Position numbers and translations under genes: made by a program. This document shows, one piece after another, positions 50,595 through 58,886 of a DNA stretch of 64,000 nucleotides (positions are counted from its first letter, which is position 1; every line of letters begins with the position of its first letter). This DNA comes from an uncultured Prevotellaceae bacterium (lineage in GTDB: Bacteria > Bacteroidota > Bacteroidia > Bacteroidales > Muribaculaceae). The DNA lies in contig CAJLMA010000005.1 of assembly GCA_905207705.1 (NCBI GenBank), positions 124,001 to 188,000 on the forward strand. The letters run 5' to 3'. The notes below the pieces were generated by a model. The model had not been told where the DNA came from. It saw only the letters and a list, made by a program, of their open reading frames with translations, and did no database searches.

Positions 50595-53500
50595 ATGAGT
50601 AGCTTGATAGGAAAAAAAATATTGAATTATGAGATTGTCTCCCTTATAGGCAAGGGTGGTATGGGTACTGTTTACCTCGGTGTAAACAAGAGCATAGGCC
50701 AGAAAGTGGCAATCAAGGTGCTTAATGAAGAACTTGTCGGAAGCCAGATGGTGCGCGACAGGATGAAGAAAGAGGCACAGACTTTGTTGCTGCTCGACCA
50801 TCCGGGAATTGTGAAATTGCTGAATTACGTGGAACAGGACGACAACGTGTTCCTCATCATGGAATATGTCGAGGGCGAGTCGTTGCAGGAGTTCCTAACC
50901 GAAACCAACGGGCTCATAGTGGAACAAAGGTCTTATGGCTTCATACGCGAGATACTGGAGGCGTTTGAATATGCCCACGAGCACAATGTGATTCATCGTG
51001 ACATCAAGCCAGCCAACATATTCATCACAAAGGACAATCGCATAAAGGTGCTCGATTTCGGTATTGCGCACCTTGTTAACGAGTCAAACGACAGTGAGAA
51101 AGGCTGGCTCGTGGGTACGCCGGCATACATGAGTCCCGAACAAGTGAATTGCGAGGAACTCGACCGCCGTTCGGATATATATTCGCTCGGTGTGCTTATA
51201 CATACAATGCTTACAGGGAAAGTGCCGTATGACTCCACGACGATGAGCGACACAGAGATTAAGGATCTTGTGGTGAACAAGCCTTTGCCGAGGATGAAGG
51301 AATATTATCCTTATATTTCGGACAAGATGCAGAAAATCGTGGACAAGGCCACTGCCAAGGACCGTGAGAAGCGTTATGACAGTTGCAAGGTCATGCTGGC
51401 CGACATTAAGGCGGTATTGGCTCCCGAGCCGACATGGAAGTATCTGAAATATGTCGTGGCCACCGTATTGGTGATAGCATGCGGCGTTGGCATATGGGCT
51501 TGGACTTATTACAGGGAATCGACATCTTATTACAAGGATATCGTTGAGCGCTGGGGCGTATATGAAGGCGTGGGCGAGTTGAGCTCGGGCGACGTGAGCC
51601 ACAGTAACAGCATGTACCGCATCATCGAGTCGGAAGGCAAGGTGAGACGTGTTTCTTATGTGAATAGTTTCGGAAAGCTCATCGATGACGGCGAGTCGGA
51701 ACACATAGGCCGTCCGACCGATGCTTATTATTACTATCGCGACAATGGCAATGTCGATTTTGTGGTCTACAAGGATCGTAGCGGCAAGTCGTTGTACAAG
51801 ATGAAATATGAGGAGAAGGACGGCAAGATAAACATGGCCGTATTCCAGTATGACGACAAGTACAACACCGAGCGTTGCTTGCCAAAGTCGCTTGTCGGAT
51901 ATTTTGATTTTGCCAACGAAACCGAGGACAAAGGTCGCGTGTCGAGGTATTTCTACACGTTCGACGAGAATGGTTTTGTCACCAAGTTGCGTTACGGCGA
52001 CCGTTTCAATCAAGAAGTGGGCGATGCCAACAACATATATGGAATCGTTTACACTCGCGACGCCAAGGGCCGAGTCCTTACGTTGCAATACATAAACGAA
52101 AATGAAGAACCGCAATCCACTTCGTGGGGCTTGAGCTTGAAAAAGTTCAAATATGATGGGAATGACAATTGGATTGAGACTTCATACTTTGGTGTCGATG
52201 GTTCTCCTGTCATGGACGATAGCGACGGTACATTCATATATTCGCTTGAATATGACGAATATGGCAATATCGTGAAGGCACTGCATCGCGGCCCGACAGG
52301 AGAATTGATGATGACCCAGAAGCAGGGCATTGCAGGAGTGATGCGCGAATATGACGAGCATGGCTTGATAACAAGGGCTTTCAACCTTGACGTGACTGGC
52401 GAGCCTTATTACCAAGGCGCAAGTTGCGGTTGTTCTTATGAATATGACGAAAATGGCTACCTGACGGTATCTAACAGCATCGACAAGGACGGAAACTTGG
52501 TACCCGGCATGGACGGGACTGTGACCCTGCGTTTCACAAACGATGAGCATGGCGACCCGCTTAAAGTCGAATATCTTGACTTGAAAGGGCAGTTGATGGC
52601 TTCGAGCTATGGTTATGCGGCAATCGAACAGCGGTATGATTCGGTGGGCAATGTAATAGAGACTCGTTACATATCGGCCGACGGCAAGCCGTTTTATAGC
52701 CAAGGCATATATTCAAAGACAAAATACTGGTACACCGACAAGAACAAGACCTTGAAGACTGTATATTACAAGGATGACCAGCCATGCCTGAACGAGACGG
52801 GAGTTGCATGCTATCTGTATGAATATGACGTCAAAGGTAATATGGTGAGCTTATCCTTCTATGCCGATGAAGAAGGGTCAAAGCCTGTAATGGACAAATG
52901 GGGGCGTAGCCGCATCACATACAAGTACAACGAATCCGGGCAGACCCTTGAGCAAAAGAGCTTTGACACAAATGGCGATCCATGCAACGATGATGACGGT
53001 TATAGCACGATAGCATACACTTACGATAAGAACGGCAACATGTTGAGCCGCAGGTTTTATGATAAGAACGGAAGCCTTGTCATTTCCCGTTCGGACGAAG
53101 TGGCCGGCGAGAATTACAAATATGATGCTCATTCCAATATTGTTGAGATTCAATATGTCGGAGCCGATGGTAAATTGATGCCTAACCTTGTTGTCGTCCG
53201 CTATGAATATGACAAGTATTCCAACCAGACGGAGATGGCATTCTTCAACATCGACGGAACCAAGACTACCAACACTAAGAACTACCACATGGTGGAGTAC
53301 AAGTACAACGAGTTGAGGAAAGTCATCGAAGAGCGTTATTGTGACATGAGCGGCAATCTTGTGGAAATAGCCGGCACCGAGTATTCGATACGCAAAGCCA
53401 AGTATGACGCATTTGGAAACATCATTGAGCAAACTTTCTGGAAAGACGACAAGCTTCCCGGAAAAGATGAAAACGGTGCTTTCAAGCGTGTACAAGACCG

Positions 53501-54323
53501 GGACAGTCAAGGCCGCATCGTGAGGGAAATAAACTACGACGCTTCGGGCAATCCGGTGCTGATGAGCGGAAGCGCATGTGAAGCCAAGGTTACATACGAC
53601 AACCGTGGTAACATTATCGAGTTTTTCTATTGCGACGGGAACGGGAATCTTGCTTTAAGCGAGTATGGATATGCAGTGCAAAGGAATGATTATGACGAGC
53701 GCAACAACGTAACCGAGATACGTTATTACAATGAAAAAGATGTGTTGTTGCCTACGGGAGTGGCAATAGAGCGGTATGCCTACAATCAATATGGCAACGA
53801 GGTGTCTTGTACTTTCCATGATGCTCAAGGAAATCCCGTAATTGGAGCCGGCGGCTATTTCAAGAGGGAAAGTGTCTATGACGAGTCCAACCCAAACTTG
53901 CTGGTTGAACGTAAGTACTATGATACTACAGGCAAATTGATTTCATCAGAGAATTTATTGACCGGAGAAAAGAAGAACGCACAACCGGACGTGCCTGTAT
54001 CTGCATCACCCAGTCCCGAAGATGCTCCTCTTGCAACCAACCAATGGCGTAAATTCTGGCGCGAGGCCGCCGCAAATTGCCCGATGGATTTTGGAAACGG
54101 AGTGGAAATAACATCTATCAGTGTCGGCTCATCGTCACTGCAGGTGAAGATTAAATTGCTTGATGAGTCAAAATATGATTTCTCGGATGAAGATATGAGT
54201 TTTTATCGTAAATGGGTTTCTGACTTCAAGTCCACAATGAAAAAAGAGGCCGAGATGCCTAAATCAGTCCGATTCACCGTTGTCATGCTTGACAAAGCCG
54301 GCAGGGAGCTGTTCAGATCATGA
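50595..54323 (+). CDS. Membrane Ser/Thr kinase with ~20 extracytoplasmic YD-type repeats
   Basis: A 1242-residue single-pass receptor-like kinase. The Hanks-type kinase domain (about 10-275) has IGKGGMGTVY, VAIKVL, HRDIKPAN (about 134), DFG (about 154) and GTPAYMSPEQ. A transmembrane helix follows (about 285-305: VVATVLVIACGVGIWAW). From about 340 to 1120 about twenty repeats of 30-35 residues occur, each like Y-x-Y-D-x-x-G-N-[IV]-x-E-x-x-Y-x-x-x-D-G-x-P, the YD/RHS-type and MORN-like pattern. A last domain (about 1150-1242, FWREAAANCPMDFGNGVEI) is unknown. The repeat part should lie in the periplasm. No toxin or RHS core motif was found. A terminator follows about 40 nt after the stop. Confidence 0.88.
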   Translation: MSSLIGKKILNYEIVSLIGKGGMGTVYLGVNKSIGQKVAIKVLNEELVGSQMVRDRMKKEAQTLLLLDHPGIVKLLNYVEQDDNVFLIMEYVEGESLQEFLTETNGLIVEQRSYGFIREILEAFEYAHEHNVIHRDIKPANIFITKDNRIKVLDFGIAHLVNESNDSEKGWLVGTPAYMSPEQVNCEELDRRSDIYSLGVLIHTMLTGKVPYDSTTMSDTEIKDLVVNKPLPRMKEYYPYISDKMQKIVDKATAKDREKRYDSCKVMLADIKAVLAPEPTWKYLKYVVATVLVIACGVGIWAWTYYRESTSYYKDIVERWGVYEGVGELSSGDVSHSNSMYRIIESEGKVRRVSYVNSFGKLIDDGESEHIGRPTDAYYYYRDNGNVDFVVYKDRSGKSLYKMKYEEKDGKINMAVFQYDDKYNTERCLPKSLVGYFDFANETEDKGRVSRYFYTFDENGFVTKLRYGDRFNQEVGDANNIYGIVYTRDAKGRVLTLQYINENEEPQSTSWGLSLKKFKYDGNDNWIETSYFGVDGSPVMDDSDGTFIYSLEYDEYGNIVKALHRGPTGELMMTQKQGIAGVMREYDEHGLITRAFNLDVTGEPYYQGASCGCSYEYDENGYLTVSNSIDKDGNLVPGMDGTVTLRFTNDEHGDPLKVEYLDLKGQLMASSYGYAAIEQRYDSVGNVIETRYISADGKPFYSQGIYSKTKYWYTDKNKTLKTVYYKDDQPCLNETGVACYLYEYDVKGNMVSLSFYADEEGSKPVMDKWGRSRITYKYNESGQTLEQKSFDTNGDPCNDDDGYSTIAYTYDKNGNMLSRRFYDKNGSLVISRSDEVAGENYKYDAHSNIVEIQYVGADGKLMPNLVVVRYEYDKYSNQTEMAFFNIDGTKTTNTKNYHMVEYKYNELRKVIEERYCDMSGNLVEIAGTEYSIRKAKYDAFGNIIEQTFWKDDKLPGKDENGAFKRVQDRDSQGRIVREINYDASGNPVLMSGSACEAKVTYDNRGNIIEFFYCDGNGNLALSEYGYAVQRNDYDERNNVTEIRYYNEKDVLLPTGVAIERYAYNQYGNEVSCTFHDAQGNPVIGAGGYFKRESVYDESNPNLLVERKYYDTTGKLISSENLLTGEKKNAQPDVPVSASPSPEDAPLATNQWRKFWREAAANCPMDFGNGVEITSISVGSSSLQVKIKLLDESKYDFSDEDMSFYRKWVSDFKSTMKKEAEMPKSVRFTVVMLDKAGRELFRS
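51614..53965 (+). repeat. YD-type tandem repeats (protein level) in the kinase
   Basis: About twenty imperfect repeats such as YDEYGNIVKALHR, YDSVGNVIETRYIS, YDKNGNMLSRRFYD, YDAFGNIIEQTFWK and YNQYGNEVSCTFHD. They are diverged at DNA level, so recent expansion is not evident. Spacing is 30-35 residues. Confidence 0.85.
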
Positions 54324-54366
54324 TGCAGCAGCCTTGATAATTGCATATAAATAGCTGAATCAGATA

Positions 54367-54417
54367 TTTCCGGCGATGTTGGTTATAAGTTGAGCAATGT
54401 CGCCGGAAAGTTTTATT
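54367..54417 (+). terminator. Terminator between the YD-repeat kinase and the OmpA-like gene
   Basis: TTTCCGGCGA (54367-54376) pairs with TCGCCGGAAA (54400-54409) around a 23-nt loop and is followed by GTTTTATT. It splits the locus into two transcripts. Confidence 0.8.
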
Positions 54418-54487
54418 ATAATGTTAAAATTGAAGAGTTGTAAAAATATTCATCTGTCATGTTGCGTGCAACAACGGGAAAATGATG

Positions 54488-54495
54488 TATTTTTG
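54488..54495 (+). promoter_or_regulatory. Candidate -7 element of the OmpA-GldL-GldM operon
   Basis: TATTTTTG matches TAnnTTTG, just after the terminator and 62 nt before the OmpA-like start. No clear -33 box at the standard distance. Confidence 0.45.
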
Positions 54496-54557
54496 TTCAG
54501 TTTTTGCAAGTGGGAAAATAGTATTAATAAAAAATATCACATAAAAACAATTACGTC

Positions 54558-55631
54558 ATGAAAGGAAAAACATTGTTACTGTGCTTGGCAATCGGAATAA
54601 TGCCGGCAATGGCAGAACAAAAGGCTTCGGAAGAAAATAGTGTGTCATTCAAGGAAAATGCTTTTGTCTCTTTGGGAATGGGACATAATTGGGCGTGGAG
54701 CAAAGGGCATGGTAATGGATTTGCCGGTCGCTTGGATGCCGGTTCATGGTTTAACAATACATCCGGTATCCGCTTGAAGATGAATGTGGGCAAGCGTGAG
54801 TTCGACAGCTATTTCTCAGGAGGATATTATTCAATCGGAGTAGATTACATGTACAATCTGCTTGAACTATTCAAAGGCGATTATACCGAGAACCGTTTTT
54901 CGATGAATTTTGCAATAGGCGCGTCCTATTATCGCATATTTGAGAGCGACAAGCAAAATCGTCCGGCCATAGATGCTGCAATCAACGTCGGTTATAATTT
55001 CTCACCGCATTGGGGTATTTTCGGTGAAATATCGGCAGTGGGCATGCAATATAGGGAAGATGATGACAGCAAAGTAGGGGTTGGTTGTGATTTGGCTTTT
55101 GGATTGAGATATTATTTCAGTGGATGCAATCGCAGCAGCAAGCCGATTCAAGTCGTACATGAAAGACGATCGGATAATAAAAGGATTGAAATAATGGGTC
55201 AAGAGATTGAACGTCTTAACAACGAGGTGAATCAATTGCGCAAGGCCGTTGAGGAGAGCCGTGAGAATGTGCCCGAAGATGGCGGCAATGTAATGATAGC
55301 TCCTGTTGATGAGGGCAGCTCGATCGACATCTTTTTTGAAGAGTTCAGTACTTTCCTTGGAGAAGACCAACGCAGCAAGATTGCAGCCATAGGCGAGTGG
55401 TTGAGGAACAACTCATTCAAAGTGCGCATTGTGGCTTTTAGCGACAATGTGAAAGATGCTGTCATCGATGAAACTTTGCGCAAAGGCCGAACAAAGGCCA
55501 TAATGGATGAATTGACAGGTAAATATGGCATTGCGCAAGGTCGCATATCGGTGGTGAATGCCGAAGAACTCGGATATAAGAACCTGACAGGATGCAATGC
55601 CAAAATCATGTTTTTGGAGCCGGGGAAATAA
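54558..55631 (+). CDS. Outer-membrane barrel protein with coiled coil and OmpA-like C-terminal domain
   Basis: A 357-residue exported protein. The signal peptide is MKGKTLLLCLAIGIMPAMA. An eight-strand barrel (about 25-195) is suggested by alternating aromatic strands (AFVSLGMGHNWAWSKG, GIFGEISAVGMQY, LAFGLRYYFSGCN). A coiled coil follows (about 210-240, EIMGQEIERLNNEVNQLRKAVEES). The end (about 255-357) resembles an OmpA domain (SIDIFFEEFSTFLGEDQRSKIAAIGEWLRNN, FKVRIVAFSDN...LRKGRTKAIMDEL), though the usual peptidoglycan-binding Asp-Arg pair is only partly matched. It sits where gldK would be in a T9SS operon and could be the outer-membrane partner of the GldLM-like motor. Confidence 0.78.
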   Translation: MKGKTLLLCLAIGIMPAMAEQKASEENSVSFKENAFVSLGMGHNWAWSKGHGNGFAGRLDAGSWFNNTSGIRLKMNVGKREFDSYFSGGYYSIGVDYMYNLLELFKGDYTENRFSMNFAIGASYYRIFESDKQNRPAIDAAINVGYNFSPHWGIFGEISAVGMQYREDDDSKVGVGCDLAFGLRYYFSGCNRSSKPIQVVHERRSDNKRIEIMGQEIERLNNEVNQLRKAVEESRENVPEDGGNVMIAPVDEGSSIDIFFEEFSTFLGEDQRSKIAAIGEWLRNNSFKVRIVAFSDNVKDAVIDETLRKGRTKAIMDELTGKYGIAQGRISVVNAEELGYKNLTGCNAKIMFLEPGK

Positions 55632-55662
55632 AATAGATACAAGAATCTGATGAAATTATAAG

Positions 55663-56196
55663 ATGGGTCTTCAACGTTTTTTGGCAAGTCGTGCCGGGAA
55701 GCGATTTTACAATATCGCTTATTGCTGGGGCGCATGTCTTGTGATCCTCGGCGCCGTGTTTAAGATAGCGCACATGCCCTATGATAACATATTCTTGATG
55801 ATAGGCCTTTTTACCGAGGTGTTCATATTCTTCATTTCTGGATTTGATGTGCCTGCAAGCGAATACAAGTGGGAAAATGTGTTTCCGCAGCTCAAGTCGG
55901 GAAAGGATGGTGACGCTATTCATGAAATAGGCATGCCCGACCCCGACGGCGTGCTGGCCGGAAGATATGTCGAGCAAATGCAACGGCTCGAGGATAACAT
56001 TAAGAAACTCAATTCGGCTTATGAAGCGCAAATCAGGAACTTTGAGGGGTGTTCGCATGTCATAAACACTGAGGTGTTCTCCGACTTGGAGGCCGAGACG
56101 ATAAAACTTACGGCTCAGGTCAAGCAACTCAACAGCCAGTATGAACGCATGCTTGAGGCTTTTAATGTGAAAGATGCCGGAAAGGTTAAAAAGTAA
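55663..56196 (+). CDS. gldL: GldL-like inner-membrane motor subunit
   Basis: A 177-residue paralogue of GldL, the stator-ring protein of the type IX secretion motor. Two membrane helices occur at about 19-37 and 43-61. The hallmark segment is GAVFKIAHMPYDN followed by LMIGLFTEVFIFFISGFD. The proton-path glutamate of GldL (Glu49 in F. johnsoniae) appears as Glu52 (TEVF), while a second acidic position (Glu59) is Asp62. A coiled-coil tail follows (about 105-175, with VEQMQRLEDNIKKLNSAY and LTAQVKQLNSQYERM). Usual GldL is 215-270 residues, so this is short. GldK and GldN are absent here. Confidence 0.87.
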   Translation: MGLQRFLASRAGKRFYNIAYCWGACLVILGAVFKIAHMPYDNIFLMIGLFTEVFIFFISGFDVPASEYKWENVFPQLKSGKDGDAIHEIGMPDPDGVLAGRYVEQMQRLEDNIKKLNSAYEAQIRNFEGCSHVINTEVFSDLEAETIKLTAQVKQLNSQYERMLEAFNVKDAGKVKK

Positions 56197-56204
56197 AGCA
56201 ATAT

Positions 56205-57515
56205 ATGTCGAAATACACAATGCCTCCACGACAGAAGATGATAAATCTTCTGTATGTGATACTTATAGCCATGCTTGCGATAAACGTGTCGTCGGATGTG
56301 CTTGAGGGATATAAGCTGATGGATAAGGAGTTTGAGGCTCGGATAAACAAAACAAAGGCTTATGTGGATACCTTGAGGATGCAGATGGCCGGAAACCATG
56401 CTTTGGTTGAAGCGTCGACCGATATCGAAGCTCGGACATCCGCGATTTTGTGCATGATTGACAGCTTGCGCGAAGCCGTTGCCAAATATGCCGACAAGGA
56501 TGATTACAAACCGGGTGAATTGAAGGCGATTGACGACCTTAATGCTGTTCCCGGCGTGTTCCTTTCGGCTACTAATGGAGCCGGGAAGGATTTCCATATG
56601 GCACTTTCATCCTATCGCGACGCCATGGTGGCTTATGTTGCCGATTCGGCTCGTCGTGATTATGCTTCGTCGTTTCTGCCATTGACAAGCAGCATTAAGG
56701 GCATGTCGTGGGAACGTGAAACGTTTTCTTATTTGTCGGCCATAGGGGGTGTAATGATACTTAACAGGCTCGAAGAGGCTGTGTTGATGACATCGGTCGA
56801 GGCTTATGAATCGCTGTTGCTTCAAGGCGGTGGCGGTGCAGGGCACTATGTGTTGATAAACGAGAATCAAAGGGTGGTTGACGACAACGGACTGTTTGAT
56901 GTCCCTGTGGTGCTTGTTTCTCCATCGGTAACCAATACATTGTATGGTGGCATTACCAATGAGTTGAACATATTCTGCGCAGGCATCCCGTTGGACGAGT
57001 TGATATTTACTGCTTCGGGTGGGACTGTGTCGCGTGACGGAGGAATGTGCTTGATAACTCCGGGTGACGGGCAAAAAGCAATGACCCTTAAAATAGATTG
57101 CATGAAGGAAGGCCGCAAGGTGCATCTGTGCGATTACAATTATATAATAAAGCCATTGCCCGACCCCTCGCCGTTTTTGAGTTACAGAGGAACTGATGGC
57201 AGGGTATATCGCTATTATGGCGGTGTGCCAATCAGTAAAAACGATTTGCAAAATATCATCGCGGTCGGGGCTGAATTAAACGAGGGGCCTGAAATGAAGT
57301 TTGTCGTGCGCAGCTTTGATACTGTGTCGATAAAAAGCGGTAAAGATGGTGAAATAACATCCCTTCATTCATCTACCGGCAAATTGACGGCAGAACAGAA
57401 ACGCCAGATAGATAATCTGTCGAGCGGAGACAAGTTCTATATAACGTCGATAGTAGTAGAGTCGGAAGGTGGTGGAAAGAAGCAGGTTTCTCCGATAAAC
57501 ATGGTTGTTTTTTAA
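56205..57515 (+). CDS. gldM: GldM-like motor/periplasmic shaft protein
   Basis: A 436-residue paralogue of GldM. The N-terminus MSKYTMPPRQKMINLLYVI matches GldM; the key Arg is at residue 9 (PRQKM), the position that pairs with the glutamate of GldL. One membrane helix (about 12-30) precedes helical domain D1 (about 30-180) and beta-rich domains D2-D4 (about 180-436), the long periplasmic shaft. GldM is normally about 510-540 residues. It probably forms a 5:2 stator-rotor complex with the GldL paralogue. Eight nt separate it from that gene; a terminator follows. Confidence 0.87.
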   Translation: MSKYTMPPRQKMINLLYVILIAMLAINVSSDVLEGYKLMDKEFEARINKTKAYVDTLRMQMAGNHALVEASTDIEARTSAILCMIDSLREAVAKYADKDDYKPGELKAIDDLNAVPGVFLSATNGAGKDFHMALSSYRDAMVAYVADSARRDYASSFLPLTSSIKGMSWERETFSYLSAIGGVMILNRLEEAVLMTSVEAYESLLLQGGGGAGHYVLINENQRVVDDNGLFDVPVVLVSPSVTNTLYGGITNELNIFCAGIPLDELIFTASGGTVSRDGGMCLITPGDGQKAMTLKIDCMKEGRKVHLCDYNYIIKPLPDPSPFLSYRGTDGRVYRYYGGVPISKNDLQNIIAVGAELNEGPEMKFVVRSFDTVSIKSGKDGEITSLHSSTGKLTAEQKRQIDNLSSGDKFYITSIVVESEGGGKKQVSPINMVVF

Positions 57516-57563
57516 CACATCATATTATATGACAGTCGGGAATTAAAATCTGTCATGCGCTGA

Positions 57564-57600
57564 AACAGGCGCGCATTCACTTGATGCGCGCCTGTTTTTT
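57564..57600 (+). terminator. Terminator of the OmpA-GldL-GldM operon
   Basis: A 13-bp perfect stem AACAGGCGCGCAT / ATGCGCGCCTGTT with a 7-nt loop, followed by T residues. Confidence 0.92.
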
Positions 57601-57636
57601 ATGTTGTTATAAACTTCTTATTGTCAAAAAATGTTA

Positions 57637-57644
57637 TATATTTG
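57637..57644 (+). promoter_or_regulatory. -7 element upstream of the YbjN-like gene
   Basis: TATATTTG is a perfect TAnnTTTG match; a TTG at 57621-57623 is 13 nt away, too close for a standard -33 box. Confidence 0.45.
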
Positions 57645-57839
57645 CATGTATAATAGTCAGTGTAATGGCTGGGTGTTATTGGTTGTTGTTACGAAATGTA
57701 ATTTTATCATGAAGGCAATTCGTTATACACATGAGTGGATTAATGGTTTCTGAAAAGAGGTGAAGTCTTACATTTTGGTCTTTGTGAAGTTTCGTGTAAC
57801 ATAAGGATTGAAAATTTATATTAAACTTAGTGTTATATT

Positions 57840-58709
57840 ATGAAAAGAAAATTAGGATTATTGTCATTGGTTATTTTGGTTGGCTCCCTGTGTTCAATGG
57901 CGAGCGCGGCCGAGCTTGACAGCAAGCAACTGGCGTTCCGTTCCGAAATTATGAGTTTCTTGCGTGAAGAGGGCTTTTCGCCGAGAATCGACACTTCGGA
58001 TGAGTCTGTCGAATTTAAGAAGGAAGGGCACTCATATTGGATTTATGTCGGGGAAAGCTCTCCATATTATATTACCGTCCAGCGTGCAGGCATTTCGGTG
58101 AGCGATGATGAGAAGGCTTCGGCAATCCTTGCGGCAAACGAGTGCAACGCGACGAAAAAAGCCGCTAAGGTTTATGTGGCATCCAACAACAGTGTGTGTT
58201 TCGTGGTCGAGTCGTTCACTCGTTCGGCCGAGGATTTCAAGTATGTTTATTACCGCACGATGCGCGTGCTTGATGCCGCATTCGAGCAATTCCAAGAAGA
58301 GTTCAACGCCTGGGAAGGTAGTGGTTCGAGTTCTTCAGCTTCTTTGTCGATTTCTAATGTGGAACTTGCCAATGTCGATATTAACGGTAAAATCATAACC
58401 GATTATGGCAAGACATTGTATGATTTCAATTCTCGTTATACGAAGCCGAAAATCACAATTACTGCGTCAAGAGCCGGAACATATACGATATATGTCAAGC
58501 ACATCACTCCTACGGGATTGTCGACAGGTGAAGGATCCCCAAGCGGTTATTCATATTCCGATGATGTGGAGTTGGTTCAAGGTGAAAATGTGGTAACTTT
58601 GTCGGGCTGGGGTAGCAACAATCCTCCCAAGTGGTCGATGGGCGATTACCGCATGGAATTTTATTGCAATGGTGAGTTGCTGTACACCAAGTATTATACG
58701 ATATATTGA
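57840..58709 (+). CDS. Secreted YbjN-like domain protein
   Basis: A 289-residue exported protein with a signal peptide (LGLLSLVILVGSLCSMASA). The N-terminal domain (about 25-150) has the look of the YbjN/type III chaperone-like fold (FRSEIMSFLREEGFSPRID, HSYWIYVGESSPYYITVQR, YVYYRTMRVLDAAFEQFQEEFNAW). A Ser-rich linker follows (SGSSSSAS), then an Ig-like beta domain (about 165-289, KITITASRAGTYTIYVKHI, DYRMEFYCNGELLYTKYY). The role is unknown. It sits just after the GldLM locus but has its own promoter; a functional link is a guess. Terminator follows. Confidence 0.72.
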   Translation: MKRKLGLLSLVILVGSLCSMASAAELDSKQLAFRSEIMSFLREEGFSPRIDTSDESVEFKKEGHSYWIYVGESSPYYITVQRAGISVSDDEKASAILAANECNATKKAAKVYVASNNSVCFVVESFTRSAEDFKYVYYRTMRVLDAAFEQFQEEFNAWEGSGSSSSASLSISNVELANVDINGKIITDYGKTLYDFNSRYTKPKITITASRAGTYTIYVKHITPTGLSTGEGSPSGYSYSDDVELVQGENVVTLSGWGSNNPPKWSMGDYRMEFYCNGELLYTKYYTIY

Positions 58710-58730
58710 AAAAAATTAAGGATGAAATGT

Positions 58731-58772
58731 AACCGGGCTGTGTGGGCTTTTGCTGCACAGCCCGGTTCGTTT
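58731..58772 (+). terminator. Terminator after the YbjN-like gene
   Basis: A 12-bp stem AACCGGGCTGTG / CACAGCCCGGTT with a 13-nt loop, followed by CGTTTT. Confidence 0.88.
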
Positions 58773-58794
58773 TGGTGAAAAGAGTTGCAATCCG

Positions 58795-58823
58795 TTGCAT
58801 GTCAAAAAAAATGTGTAACTTAG
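58795..58823 (+). promoter_or_regulatory. Promoter of the pdxA gene cluster
   Basis: TTG at 58795-58797 and TAACTTAG at 58816-58823 with 18 nt between. It is a slightly imperfect -7 element but well placed 64 nt before pdxA. Confidence 0.55.
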
Positions 58824-58886
58824 CACACTATTTTGATGTACTCTGTCCCGAAGAATGCGAGGCAGGGCTTAATTAATTGGTATATA

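Larger units (their letters stand above)
57516..57839. other. Intergenic region between gldM-like and YbjN-like genes
   Basis: 324 nt holding the gldM terminator, a TATATTTG -7 element at 57637-57644 and a leader of about 190 nt with no recognised structure. Confidence 0.55.

Noticed and set aside
50595..54323. YD repeats as an Rhs polymorphic toxin
   Set aside because: No RHS core (DxGxPL-type cleavage motif) or C-terminal toxin domain is visible, and there is no immunity gene next to it. The protein is a membrane kinase.
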